This document shows, piece after piece, positions 35,244-43,857 of a stretch of 64,000 nucleotides of DNA (the first letter of the stretch is position 1; the number at the start of each line of letters is the position of its first letter). This DNA comes from Edaphobacter lichenicola (GTDB taxonomy: Bacteria > Acidobacteriota > Terriglobia > Terriglobales > Acidobacteriaceae), in the NCBI RefSeq assembly GCF_014201315.1, contig NZ_JACHDY010000005.1, positions 186,001 through 250,000 of the forward strand, written 5' to 3'. Under the pieces are notes generated by a model. The model was not told the origin of the DNA. It was given only the letters and a program-made list of their open reading frames with translations, and did not search any database. The position numbers and the translations under genes were made by a program.

Positions 35244-36781
35244 TAGCGGAGTTCGCCGATGTAGGCGACGTAGGGTGCGAGCGTCATCTCCTCGAGATGC
35301 ATGGTGCCGATGCTGTCGTCTGTGCGGAGCACTGTACGGAGAAAGCTGCCGCGCAGGCCGAGTTTTGTTGTGTCGTCTTTGAGTGAGAGATGGACAGGCT
35401 GTGCGGTGAGGTTGAAGAGCAGAACCATGACCGGGGAGGTAGCCGAGACTACCTTTGGTCTGCGAACCAGGACCAGGACGTTCTGGTCGTCGCGGTTGAT
35501 GGTGAAGCTGGTGCCCAAAGCGAGGGTGGAGTTGCCGTGATGGAGCGCGCTGAGCTGGCGATACCAGTTGAGGAGAGAGTTGGGATCGGCGTCCTCGAGA
35601 GCGGCGTTCGGCGTGGCGTCGAGCGGAGCGCTGGTCGTGGTAGTGGGAGGCTTGTACGGGACATGGGTCTCGCTAGTGGGTGGTTTGTAGGGGACGTAGG
35701 TCTCGCTGGTGGTGGGCTTGTACGGGACGTAGGTTTCGGTGACGGGGGCGGGTTTCTCAGGGGGTGGTGCGTCCCACAGGATCAGCGGTATGGCTGTGTC
35801 GGAGGAAGAGGAGGCGCGGACGCCTAGCTCCTGCCCGTAGTAGAGCAGCGACTCGGCGCGGGTGGTGAAGAGGAGGGTGGCGAGGAGTTTCGCGATGGCG
35901 AGATCGTGTTGGCCGTCGGCGTAGCGGCTCATGCTGCGGGTGAAGGCGGGGCCGTCGGTGGCCAGGAGCGGGAGACTGTGCCCGGCTTGCTGAATGTCTT
36001 GGAGGCGATCGATGATGGGGCGGATGGCGGCGGCGTTGAGTGGGGTGATGGCGCCGAGGCGGTCGTCGAGGAGGAGCTGCGGGGATTGGGTGTCGAGTGC
36101 TGTGGAGTTCTGAGTGGTTGCGTGCGATTGGCGTCGCGAGCGGGAGTGTGCGTGATGACGGCCTCGCGTGGCGGGCTGCGGCTGCGGTTGAGGCTGGGCA
36201 GTTGCGGTCAAGTTGGGGTCCGCATCGACAATCAGGATGCGCTGGCCGAGGTAGCTTGCGGTCGTAGTGCGGAGGGTCGCAGCCTGTTCGCGGGCGGCTT
36301 CGCTGGTGCCGCTTATATGAAAGCCTGCGACGCCGCGGTTGAGCCAGAAGCGAGCGACGTTGGGCAGATCGTCGGCAGGTATGGCGGGGTCGAGGTCGAG
36401 CAGGACACGGAGATGACGGCTGCTGGCTTCGCGGAGGAGATCGTCGAACTCGTCGAGGGAGCCGAGGGTGGGGTCGATCGTCTCGGCGTGAGCGGGATCG
36501 GGCTGCAGATGCGTGAGAAGGATGGCGTCGGTGCCGAGGGAGTGGATGTAGTCGAGGCGATGAGCGATGCCGTGGAGGGGATTGTCTCCGGCGGGGCTGA
36601 AGTCGGCGGGGTTGATCTCATAGATGATGGCGCGCTTCCACCAGAGGTCGGTGGTGATGCCGGAGCCAACCCAGCCGGGGCGGGCGAGAGTCTGCGATGA
36701 GGCGATGGGAGCGGCTGCGCTGAGAGTGCAGGCGAGGCAGAAGGAGAGCAGAGGTCGGGGAGTTCGGGGGAGGTTGATCAT
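35240..36781 (-). CDS. Exported GH13 alpha-amylase-like protein with lost catalytic residues
   Basis: Signal peptide residues 1-30. The barrel order of GH13 is kept: WWKRAIIYEINPADFS, GIAHRLDYIHSLGTDAILLT, RVLLDLDPAIP, GVAGFHISG, LLATDGPAF, and NSLLNWYRQLSALHHGN. The key residues are changed: the region I Asn-His pair is Ala-Ile (133-134), the nucleophile Asp is Ser157 and the preceding Arg is His155. It therefore probably binds glycan without cutting it, or has another role. A triplicated ETYVPYKP segment (~345-378) is inserted where relatives have one short loop. It is divergent from the M28 gene. Confidence 0.85.
   Translation of the reverse strand: MINLPRTPRPLLSFCLACTLSAAAPIASSQTLARPGWVGSGITTDLWWKRAIIYEINPADFSPAGDNPLHGIAHRLDYIHSLGTDAILLTHLQPDPAHAETIDPTLGSLDEFDDLLREASSRHLRVLLDLDPAIPADDLPNVARFWLNRGVAGFHISGTSEAAREQAATLRTTTASYLGQRILIVDADPNLTATAQPQPQPQPATRGRHHAHSRSRRQSHATTQNSTALDTQSPQLLLDDRLGAITPLNAAAIRPIIDRLQDIQQAGHSLPLLATDGPAFTRSMSRYADGQHDLAIAKLLATLLFTTRAESLLYYGQELGVRASSSSDTAIPLILWDAPPPEKPAPVTETYVPYKPTTSETYVPYKPPTSETHVPYKPPTTTTSAPLDATPNAALEDADPNSLLNWYRQLSALHHGNSTLALGTSFTINRDDQNVLVLVRRPKVVSATSPVMVLLFNLTAQPVHLSLKDDTTKLGLRGSFLRTVLRTDDSIGTMHLEEMTLAPYVAYIGELRY
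35645..35745 (-). repeat. Triplicated ETYVPYKP coding repeat
   Basis: Three near-identical units encode ET[YH]VPYKP[PT]T with spacers of 3-4 residues. Plus-strand wording is TTGTACGGGACGTAGGT and close variants, so the copies are recent tandem duplications. Confidence 0.75.
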
Positions 36782-36873
36782 GCGCTCGTACTTGAGATGC
36801 TACGCGAGACGGCCGGGGAATGGGGATGACGGTGTATGGACGGCTTTGGGCAGGCTTCGGCGGCTGCAGAGTT

Positions 36874-36910
36874 GCTCCTCTCCTTGTGTTTGGAGGAGCG
36901 AGGTTTTATG
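36874..36910 (+). terminator. Hairpin between the GH13-like and M28 genes
   Basis: GCTCCTC (36874-36880) pairs with GAGGAGC (36893-36899), followed by GAGGTTTTA. It could be an attenuator in the M28 leader or an unrelated hairpin. Confidence 0.35.
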
Positions 36911-36945
36911 GTCAATGAATCCGTTGCAAATAAAAGGAGATTCGC

Positions 36946-38436
36946 ATGAAAGGTCTTGCCGCTTTTGGTATGGGGGCTGCGCTGTTTTTTGTTCAGTCGG
37001 GGGTGGCGCAGATGGGCGCGCCGGATACGCCGCCGCCGGTGTCGATGCAGGCTGTCCATGGGCCACTCGCGGCGAAGTACAAGGCGGAAGCCGATCGAAT
37101 TTTGAAGGCTGGCGAGACCGACGATGATGGGTATGTGGCGCTGACGTACCTGTGCGATCACATTGGCAAACGGTTGAGTGGTTCGCCGCAGCTGAACACG
37201 GCGGTCGAATGGGGCGCGGAGCTAATGCGCAAGGCCGGCCTCGAGAATGTGACCGTGCAGCCGGTGATGGTTCCGCATTGGGTGCGGGGGGAGGAGTCGG
37301 GTGCGATCGTTGCGCCGGTGACGAAGCCGCTGCATATGCTGGGGCTCGGCATGAGCGTGGGCACGCCGAAGGGCGGGATTACGGCTGAGGCAGTGTTTGT
37401 GCCGAGCTTTGAGGCGCTGGATGCGATGTCGACGGAGCAGGTGAAGGGAAAGATTGTCGTGTTCAACCCGGGCTGGCATGGCTATGGGGTGAACGTGATG
37501 TATCGCGCGATTGGGCCGTCGAAGGCTGCGGCGAAGGGCGCGGTGGGTGTGCTGGTGCGGTCGGCTACGGGGCTGGCGATGCAGACGCCGCATACGGGGT
37601 CGCTCTACTACGACGAGAAGGTGACGAAGATTCCGGCGGCGGCGATCTCGATCGAGGATGCGTTGATGATCGAGCGGCTGTGCAAAGAAGGGCCAGTGAA
37701 GGTGCATCTGCAGATGGACGCGCATATGGAGGCTGACGTGAAGGCCGGCAATGTGATGGGCGAGATTGTGGGGAGCGAGCATCCGGAACAGGTAGTGGTG
37801 ATTGGCGGACACATCGACTCGTGGGATGTGGGCCAGGGTGCGCAGGATGATGGGTCGGGGATTATGGGAACGTTTCAGGCGGTGACGCTGATCCATAAGC
37901 TGGGGCTGAAGCCAAAGCGGACGATCCGTCTGGTGTTCTGGGTGAACGAAGAGAACGGCGAGGCGGGTGGCAAGGCTTATCGCAAGATGATTGGGCCGAA
38001 GATCGGCGAACAGGTGGCGGCGATCGAGATGGATGAAGGCGCGGAGAAGCCGCTGGGGATTGGGTATGGCGGATTCGAGTCGCTGATGCCGGGCGCGCCG
38101 CCGTTTGATTTGAGCAAGCTGCCTCCGGATCAGCAGCAGTCGTTTGCGGCGTTGCAGGATATCGCTTCGCTGCTGGGGCCGATCGGTGCGGACAGGGTAC
38201 TGCCAGGCGGCGGTGGATCAGACATTGAGCCGCTCACCGACGACGGCGTCCCTGCGCTGGCTCCGCGGACCGAGGATCTGCATTACTTCGACTGGCATCA
38301 CACCGAGGCGGACACGCTGGATAAGGTCGATCCGAAGGAGTTTCGCAAGAACGCAGCGATGTTGTCCGTCGTGGCCTATGTGCTGGCGGATATGGATGGC
38401 CGGTTGGCGGGCAAGGTCGCTGCAGCTGCGAAGTAG
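36946..38436 (+). CDS. Exported M28 family aminopeptidase (carboxypeptidase Q-like)
   Basis: AAAGGAG precedes the ATG, and residues 1-21 are a signal peptide. The bimetallic zinc centre residues are visible: GGHIDSWD (His289), QDDGSG (Asp ~301), the catalytic pair NEENGE (Glu ~335), EMDEGAE, and a late His in HHTEADT. A protease-associated insert (residues ~130-240) precedes the peptidase core, as in M28 subfamilies with PA domains. The protein should trim peptides from one end in the periplasm or outside the cell. Confidence 0.94.
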   Translation: MKGLAAFGMGAALFFVQSGVAQMGAPDTPPPVSMQAVHGPLAAKYKAEADRILKAGETDDDGYVALTYLCDHIGKRLSGSPQLNTAVEWGAELMRKAGLENVTVQPVMVPHWVRGEESGAIVAPVTKPLHMLGLGMSVGTPKGGITAEAVFVPSFEALDAMSTEQVKGKIVVFNPGWHGYGVNVMYRAIGPSKAAAKGAVGVLVRSATGLAMQTPHTGSLYYDEKVTKIPAAAISIEDALMIERLCKEGPVKVHLQMDAHMEADVKAGNVMGEIVGSEHPEQVVVIGGHIDSWDVGQGAQDDGSGIMGTFQAVTLIHKLGLKPKRTIRLVFWVNEENGEAGGKAYRKMIGPKIGEQVAAIEMDEGAEKPLGIGYGGFESLMPGAPPFDLSKLPPDQQQSFAALQDIASLLGPIGADRVLPGGGGSDIEPLTDDGVPALAPRTEDLHYFDWHHTEADTLDKVDPKEFRKNAAMLSVVAYVLADMDGRLAGKVAAAAK

Positions 38437-38493
38437 CTTTTGTTAGAGAGATGGCTGTGGCGGACTCGCTTTCCGCTGCAGCTATTTTTTTTG

Positions 38494-38525
38494 CGAGTCA
38501 GCGAGTCAGCGAGTCAGCGAGTCAG
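38494..38525. repeat. Four tandem copies of CGAGTCAG
   Basis: Eight-base unit in four perfect copies; the stop codon of the VOC gene (38522-38524) lies in the last copy, so slippage would change that C-terminus or its downstream region. Confidence 0.85.
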
Positions 38526-39469
38526 CGCGGTGGTGGCGCGGTGGAGGGTGGAACGGGTTTGCCGTTGGCGGTCTCGGACTCCATCAGTTCGGCGCGGGTG
38601 CCGTCGGGGTCGAAGAGGTTGACCTGGCGTTTGCCGTTGACGCCGGTGTGTGGAGCGATGGGCTTGCCGTAGGTCTGGAAGGCAGGGCGAGCCTCGAGGG
38701 TCGCGATGGACTTTTGAACATCAGGCACGAGAAGCGAGATGTGTTCCTGGCCACCGCGTTTGTCGGGTGCGGGAAGATCGCGATAGAGCATGAACTCGAC
38801 GTAGTCGTTGCCGTCGGGCACCTGCATGTCGATCCAGCTTAGTTGCGTGCCGTTGGAGCTGCCGCGCCAGAACTCGTGGAAGCCGAGTACGTCGCCGTAG
38901 AACTTGATGGACTTTTCGCTGCTGCCGACGAGAAAGCCGAGGTGGTAGATAGAGTCGGAGATGCGTGTTGCAGGCAGGAATTTGCCGGCGTTACGGGCTT
39001 CCATGCCGTCCGGCTGGGGTTCGACGAACTCGACGAGATTGCCGTCGGTATCTTTGATCTCGAAGTTCAGGTCGCCGGTCATGCCTTTGCTGACCTTGTT
39101 GCCAACCGGAACGCCGCGAGAGGCGAGGTATCGACGCATCTGCTCGGCGTTCGAGACTACGAAGGCGATGTGGCTGAGATGGCCTGAGCCTGCCGGTGGC
39201 TGCTGGTTGAAGAGTTCGACGTGCTGATGATCGTTGATTTTTATGAAGGCAATGTGGATGGTGCCGTCGGGGTTCTTAAGGTCGTAGGGTTCGTCGTAAC
39301 CGAGAAGACCGTGCCAGAAGTCGAGCGCCCTGGGAAGATCGGAGACGAAGAATCCGACGTGCGAGATCCCGAGGATGCGGGGACGGACGGGCGCGGTTTG
39401 AGCCGAAACGGCGAGGGTGCTGGCTAAGAAGATGGCGAAGAGAAACGCTGGTCTTTTGCTTCGATTCAT
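38522..39469 (-). CDS. Exported double-VOC (glyoxalase-fold) protein
   Basis: A signal peptide (residues 1-24, ends VSAQ) is unusual for VOC proteins. Two VOC units follow: residues ~32-150 (ISHVGFFVSDLPRALDFWHG ... GDLNFEIKDTDGNLVEFVEP) and ~165-300 (SIYHLGFLVGSSEKSIKFYG ... LFDPDGTRAELME). Typical metal-binding positions (His in the first strand, Glu near the end of each unit) are present, so the fold is likely functional. Extradiol dioxygenases and glyoxalases share this double fold; the substrate is unknown. The stop is inside an 8-bp tandem repeat. Confidence 0.85.
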   Translation of the reverse strand: MNRSKRPAFLFAIFLASTLAVSAQTAPVRPRILGISHVGFFVSDLPRALDFWHGLLGYDEPYDLKNPDGTIHIAFIKINDHQHVELFNQQPPAGSGHLSHIAFVVSNAEQMRRYLASRGVPVGNKVSKGMTGDLNFEIKDTDGNLVEFVEPQPDGMEARNAGKFLPATRISDSIYHLGFLVGSSEKSIKFYGDVLGFHEFWRGSSNGTQLSWIDMQVPDGNDYVEFMLYRDLPAPDKRGGQEHISLLVPDVQKSIATLEARPAFQTYGKPIAPHTGVNGKRQVNLFDPDGTRAELMESETANGKPVPPSTAPPPR

Positions 39470-39714
39470 CAGTCTGGTTGCAATCCTTCCTCGGAGTCAT
39501 CGTACATCGTTGCGGTAATGGAATAAGGCGAATCCGGTCACTAACTCGGTCTTTGTTCTCCCTAAATTCACCGTTGCCCGATTGACATGGGTCACACGGC
39601 TCGATAGCCTCAAGGTCCGGCAGCGATTGGTGGGCCAATCTTTTTGCTGTCGGAATCCATGAGCCCCTTGCGGTAGATCCCGCGTAATGCGAGGGGCGGA
39701 AAGCTGGACTTTCT

Positions 39715-40194
39715 ATGAGCACTAGAGCGGATTTCAGCGTTGATGAGTGGGACCTCTTGCGTTCCTCTCCGTTTATGGCGAGCATTCTGGTTGTGGCGGC
39801 CAGCCCCAGCGGCCCCATTGGCCTTGTTCAGGAGTCCACCGCAGCAGGCAAGATGATTCTGCAGGCAGCAGGAAGCGCGCAGACACCGTTGTTGAAGGAT
39901 CTTGCGCAAGACCTGACCCAGAAGATGTCGATTCCGAAGCCGCCCGCTGGGGCAACTCCCGTTCAGGTGCAGGCGGCGGCGACCGAGATCCTGAAGCGGA
40001 CCTCCGATCTGCTGGCACAGAAGGCCACACCTGAAGAAGCAACCGAGGTGAAGCAGTGGCTGGCAGGTGTCGCCAAAGCGACCGCGGAGGCTACGAAGGA
40101 GGGCGGATTTCTCGGCTTCGGCGGCACCCTGGTCTCGGATGAGGAGAAGGCGGCACTGGCGACGATCAACTCGACGCTGGGACTTGCGGCCTGA
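39715..40194 (+). CDS. Protein of unknown function, Ala-rich and helical
   Basis: The 159-residue product starts MSTRADFSVDEWDLLRSSPF and has Ala/Gly-rich helix segments (LIQESTAAGKM-like region, LAQKATPEEATEVKQWLAGV) and a Gly loop FLGFGGTLVSDEEKAAL. No signal peptide and no enzymatic motif. I recall similar DEW-xLL proteins as unannotated soluble proteins in various bacteria. The last part resembles TerB-like helical domains only loosely. It is convergent with the ALDH gene (17 bases apart). Confidence 0.7.
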   Translation: MSTRADFSVDEWDLLRSSPFMASILVVAASPSGPIGLVQESTAAGKMILQAAGSAQTPLLKDLAQDLTQKMSIPKPPAGATPVQVQAAATEILKRTSDLLAQKATPEEATEVKQWLAGVAKATAEATKEGGFLGFGGTLVSDEEKAALATINSTLGLAA

Positions 40195-40211
40195 GCTCGA
40201 TTCGCAAACGG

Positions 40212-41738
40212 CTAGCTGATGTCGAAGCTGACTCCCTGCGCCAGGGGCAGATCTGTTCCGTAGTTGATGGTGTTGGTAGCGCGGCGCATGTACTGCTTCC
40301 ACGCGTCGGAGCCTGACTCGCGGCCGCCGCCGGTTTCTTTCTCGCCGCCGAAGGCTCCGCCGATCTCCGCGCCGGAGGTGCCGATGTTGACGTTGGCGAT
40401 GCCGCAGTCGGAGCCCGTGGCGGAGAGGAAGAGCTCAGCTTCGCGGAGGTTCATCGTGAAGATCGACGAGGAGAGCCCCTGGGGCACGTCGTTGTGCAGG
40501 GCGAGTGCGTCGCCGAAGCCGCTGTACTTGAGGACGTAGAGGATGGGGGCGAAGGTCTCGCGCTTTACGACCTCGGCCTGTGACGAGATCTCGACGAGGG
40601 CGGGACGAACGTAGAAGGCCTCGGGGTTCGCTGTCTCGGGGTTCGCTGTGAAGATGCGTTCTCCTCCCGTGATGGTCGCGCCAGCGCTGCGGGCCTCTTC
40701 GAGCGACTTCTGCATAGCGTTGAAGGATCGTTCGTCGATGAGTGGGCCCACCAAGGTGCCTTGCGCTCCGGGGTCGCCGATGACAACCGAGCCGTAGACC
40801 TTCTTGAGCTGGGGGACGAGTTTGTCGTAGACGCTCTCGTGGACGATGAGGCGACGCAGTGTGGTGCAGCGCTGGCCGGCGGTGCCCATCGCGGAGAAGG
40901 CGATGGCGCGAAGGGTAAGGTCGAGATCCGCGGTGGGGGCGACGATGGCTGCGTTGTTGCCGCCCAGTTCGAGGATGGCCTTGGCGAAGCGCGCGGCGAG
41001 CTTCGGGGCTACGGCGCGGCCCATCGCGGTCGATCCGGTCGCGGAGACGAGCGGGATGAGAGGGCTGTCGACCAGTTGTTCGCCGACCTTTGCATCGCCG
41101 ATGAGGAGGGTCGCCAGGCCGGCCGGAATATTGCCAAACTTCTTTGCAGCTCGCTCGAAGATGGCCTGCGTGGCGAGGGCGGTGAGGGGAGTCTTTTCGC
41201 TGGGCTTCCAGACGACGGCGTCCCCGCAGACGAGCGCGAGGGCGGCGTTCCAGCTCCAGACGGCGACGGGGAAGTTGAAGGCGGAGATGACGCCGACGAC
41301 GCCGAGTGGGTGCCAGGTCTCCATCATGCGATGCTTGCTGCGTTCGGAGGGAACGGTGAGTCCGGCGAGCTGACGGGAGAGGCCAGCCGCGAAGGTGCAG
41401 ATGTCGATCATCTCCTGGACCTCGCCGTGGCCTTCGGAGAGGAGCTTGCCGGTTTCGATGGTGACGAGGCGGCCCAGGGGCTCGATGTTGGCGCGGAGTT
41501 CTTCGCCGAGAATGCGGATGAGTTCGCCGCGCCGCGGGGCCGGGACGTTGCGCCACTCGAGATAGGCGGCGTGCGCCTGGGCGATGGCCTTTTGGGCAGC
41601 CTCGGCGGTGATGGTGGGGACCTGCGCGATGACCTCGCCGGTGATGGGGGTGCGGACGGTGAGCTCGCCTTTTGTGGTTGCGGCAGCGGGGACGCCGAGG
41701 GCGGCGAGGATGGATTCGACTTCTTGTTGGATCGTCAT
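40212..41738 (-). CDS. Aldehyde dehydrogenase, ALDH7-like (alpha-aminoadipate semialdehyde type)
   Basis: The catalytic residues are present: Glu257 in ELGGNN and Cys291 in AGQRCTT; NAD-binding features include SAFNFPVAVWSWN, VWKPSEKTP and FVSATGSTAMG-like SATGSTAMGRAV. The wording HPLGVVGVISAFNFPVAVWSWN, followed by GNNAAIV, is close to the ALDH7 (aminoadipate semialdehyde or AmaB) branch, so lysine degradation is the best guess. Other aldehydes are possible. Single gene, no lysine genes nearby. Confidence 0.9.
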   Translation of the reverse strand: MTIQQEVESILAALGVPAAATTKGELTVRTPITGEVIAQVPTITAEAAQKAIAQAHAAYLEWRNVPAPRRGELIRILGEELRANIEPLGRLVTIETGKLLSEGHGEVQEMIDICTFAAGLSRQLAGLTVPSERSKHRMMETWHPLGVVGVISAFNFPVAVWSWNAALALVCGDAVVWKPSEKTPLTALATQAIFERAAKKFGNIPAGLATLLIGDAKVGEQLVDSPLIPLVSATGSTAMGRAVAPKLAARFAKAILELGGNNAAIVAPTADLDLTLRAIAFSAMGTAGQRCTTLRRLIVHESVYDKLVPQLKKVYGSVVIGDPGAQGTLVGPLIDERSFNAMQKSLEEARSAGATITGGERIFTANPETANPEAFYVRPALVEISSQAEVVKRETFAPILYVLKYSGFGDALALHNDVPQGLSSSIFTMNLREAELFLSATGSDCGIANVNIGTSGAEIGGAFGGEKETGGGRESGSDAWKQYMRRATNTINYGTDLPLAQGVSFDIS

Positions 41739-42046
41739 GGTTTGTCTTGATTCTTCTCGAGGCTAGCGTAGATGGTGCAGATCGCGGGTGGCAAGCTGGC
41801 GGTGGGGAGGTAACGGAGCCGGCTAAATTTTCCCAGCCATAGGGGTGGGGGCGTTGAAAAAGAAAAACCCTCATGGTGCTGAGCTTTTGTGAAGTCTTCT
41901 CCAGTATAGCGGTTGGAGGATAACTGATACACCACGCGAAGGCGCTGGATTGGCACGGTGATTTGCTGGTTTGGGACAGGTTTGGTGGATGTTAAGACCA
42001 GAGCATAGCTGCCGCTCTGGGCCGCGCGGTCAGGCTTGTTCGCATC
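41739..42046. other. Gene-free stretch beside a gene remnant
   Basis: No convincing gene, terminator or repeat. A minus-strand frame here (41735-42073) has a start-side segment QSGSYALVLTSTKPVPNQQ that looks protein-like, but it has no clear start site and overlaps the ALDH start. It may be a decayed piece. Confidence 0.5.
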
Positions 42047-42964
42047 TTGACGGTCGAGACTATGCCTGCCCAACCGTGCAACCGAGAGAGGCGCAACGTG
42101 GTGACTAACAATGGGAGTACGGTTCTGACGTTATCCGGAGCGATAACCGGGCCAGACGCGAGTGCGTTCGTCTTGAACTCTACCGGGAGCGTCACAGTCA
42201 GTCCGACTGGGACAACTACCTTCAACATTACCGGCACCCCTGCGCGCCTCGGTTTCAATAGCGCCACGCTTACGGTGACAGACGCTACGTCCGGATTCTC
42301 GAACTCCATTCCGCCGAGTATTTATGGCTATCCGCAGGCGCCCACGGTTACTCCAGGCAGCATCACCTTTAGTCCTGCAAAATTAGGGGTGCAGAGCGCG
42401 CCTCGGACGATTGCAATATCTGCCCCAAACGGCGACCCAGTTTCCTTTGTCTATACCTCTGGCTCTCCCTATCCGGGCACCGATTTTGCCGTATCGTTCG
42501 GGACATGTGCTACTCAGACGCCATGTCAGGTGACCGTCACCTTCACGCCCTCCCAGACGGGTCCAGAATCGGCCAATTACACTGTGAGAGATCTTGTCAC
42601 CGACGAACAAAGCTCGATGAGTCTCCAAGGAACGGGGGGTGTCGGATCGGTCTCATTGTCGAGTTCTTCGCTTACGTTTGCGGCGCGAGATATCGGCACG
42701 ACCTCGATCCCTCAGACGGTGACGTTGACCAACTCAGGCGACGCCATTCTCACGATCTCTGGAGAGACGTTCTCGGGTGCGAATGTGGGCGACTTCCCGA
42801 TTGAAGCTAACAGTTGCGGAAGCAGTCTGGCAGCCGGTGCGAACTGCACACTGACGATCTCATTCGACCCTACCGCCTCCGGGGCGCGAAGTGCGACTCT
42901 ACAGATTATGACGAACGCTGCAAGTTCACCGGACAATATTCAACTTATGGGGACTGGAAACTAA
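42047..42964 (+). pseudogene. Truncated choice-of-anchor-D (ASH-like) protein remnant
   Basis: At least three Ig-like repeats of ~90-100 residues are visible; each follows the ASH/choice-of-anchor pattern (VTNNGSTVLTLSGAITG; SLTFAARDIGTTSIPQTVTL; TNSGDAILTISGETF ... TLTISFDPTASGARSATLQI). The frame begins in the middle of the first repeat with an unrelated short stretch (PAQPCNRERRNV) and lacks a signal peptide, although this family is normally exported and much longer. The ORF is open only from a TAA ~55 bases upstream. I read it as a 5'-truncated gene. Its base composition is less G+C-rich than its neighbours. Confidence 0.7.
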
Positions 42965-43094
42965 GCACCGGTGATGGATCGGTGTGGGCTGAAGTTTTCT
43001 GACAGATGGTCCTGTAATCTGGTCTACAATCCGAAGATTGTTTGCAAGAGTTGATTTTGCTGTGCCAGACGGAAGACTTGTTCGAGGAGAGTCT

Positions 43095-43847
43095 ATGAAC
43101 GACGTGGTGGCGGTGGAGACGCAGTCGGGACAGCCGGGGTTGAGCCAGGTGGAGCGCGTGGTGGACACGTTTGTCGCGCCCTCGAAGACATTCACCGATA
43201 TTCTGCGGAGCACGAGCTGGTGGCTGCCGTTTCTGCTGGCGGTAATCGTGTCGATTGGGGTGACCTTCACGATCGACAGGCAGGTAGGCTTCGGCCGCGT
43301 GGCGGAGAACATGATTCTCGACAGCCCGAAGCAGGAGGAGCAGATGCAGAGCCTCCCCGAGGATCAGCGTGCGGCCAGGATGCACGGCATCGCGTCGTTT
43401 ACCAAAAATATCTCGTATGCGACGCCGGTCATTATCCTGCTCCTCTCAGCGGTTGGCGCCCTGATTAATTGGGCCAGCTTTAACTTTGGGCTGGGAGCGC
43501 GGACTACGTTTGGGCAGATGTTCTGTGTATGGATGTACGCCTCGCTGCCGAGGCTGTTGAGCGGGCTGCTGACGATTGTGACGGTTATCTTTGGCGGGAA
43601 TACGGAGAGCTTCAATCTGAAGAATGCTGTGGGGACGAATCCCGCCTACTTTATGCCGGACGCGGCTCCGTGGCTGAAGACCGCGCTTAGTTTTTTCGAT
43701 GTGATCGGAATCTGGAATGTGATTCTGCTGGTGATTGGGACCTCGATCGTGGCGAAGGTGAGCCGTGGGAAGGCCGCGGCCGTGGTAGTGGGCTGGTGGG
43801 TGCTGATCTTTATCCTGAGTGTTGGGTCAGCCGCAATGACCAGTTAG
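43095..43847 (+). CDS. Yip1-family membrane protein
   Basis: GAGGAGAG lies before the ATG at 43095, so I reject the longer frame from 43038. The ~250-residue protein has a soluble start, then a membrane domain with about five helices (FLLAVIVSIGVTFTI, TPVIILLLSAVGALINWASF, YASLPRLLSGLLTIVTVIFG, ALSFFDVIGIWNVILLVIG, VVVGWWVLIFILSVG). This is the pattern of YIP1/DUF domains. Function unknown; possibly membrane organisation. Confidence 0.85.
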   Translation: MNDVVAVETQSGQPGLSQVERVVDTFVAPSKTFTDILRSTSWWLPFLLAVIVSIGVTFTIDRQVGFGRVAENMILDSPKQEEQMQSLPEDQRAARMHGIASFTKNISYATPVIILLLSAVGALINWASFNFGLGARTTFGQMFCVWMYASLPRLLSGLLTIVTVIFGGNTESFNLKNAVGTNPAYFMPDAAPWLKTALSFFDVIGIWNVILLVIGTSIVAKVSRGKAAAVVVGWWVLIFILSVGSAAMTS

Positions 43848-43857
43848 GAACGATCAG

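Noticed and set aside
38494..38525. Possible CRISPR or attachment site at CGAGTCAG repeats
   Set aside because: Units are contiguous eight-base repeats without spacers and no integrase is nearby.
41735..42073. Minus-strand 112-codon frame beside the choice-of-anchor remnant
   Set aside because: Part of it looks protein-like, but it overlaps the ALDH start and lacks a start signal; kept only as a possible decayed piece.
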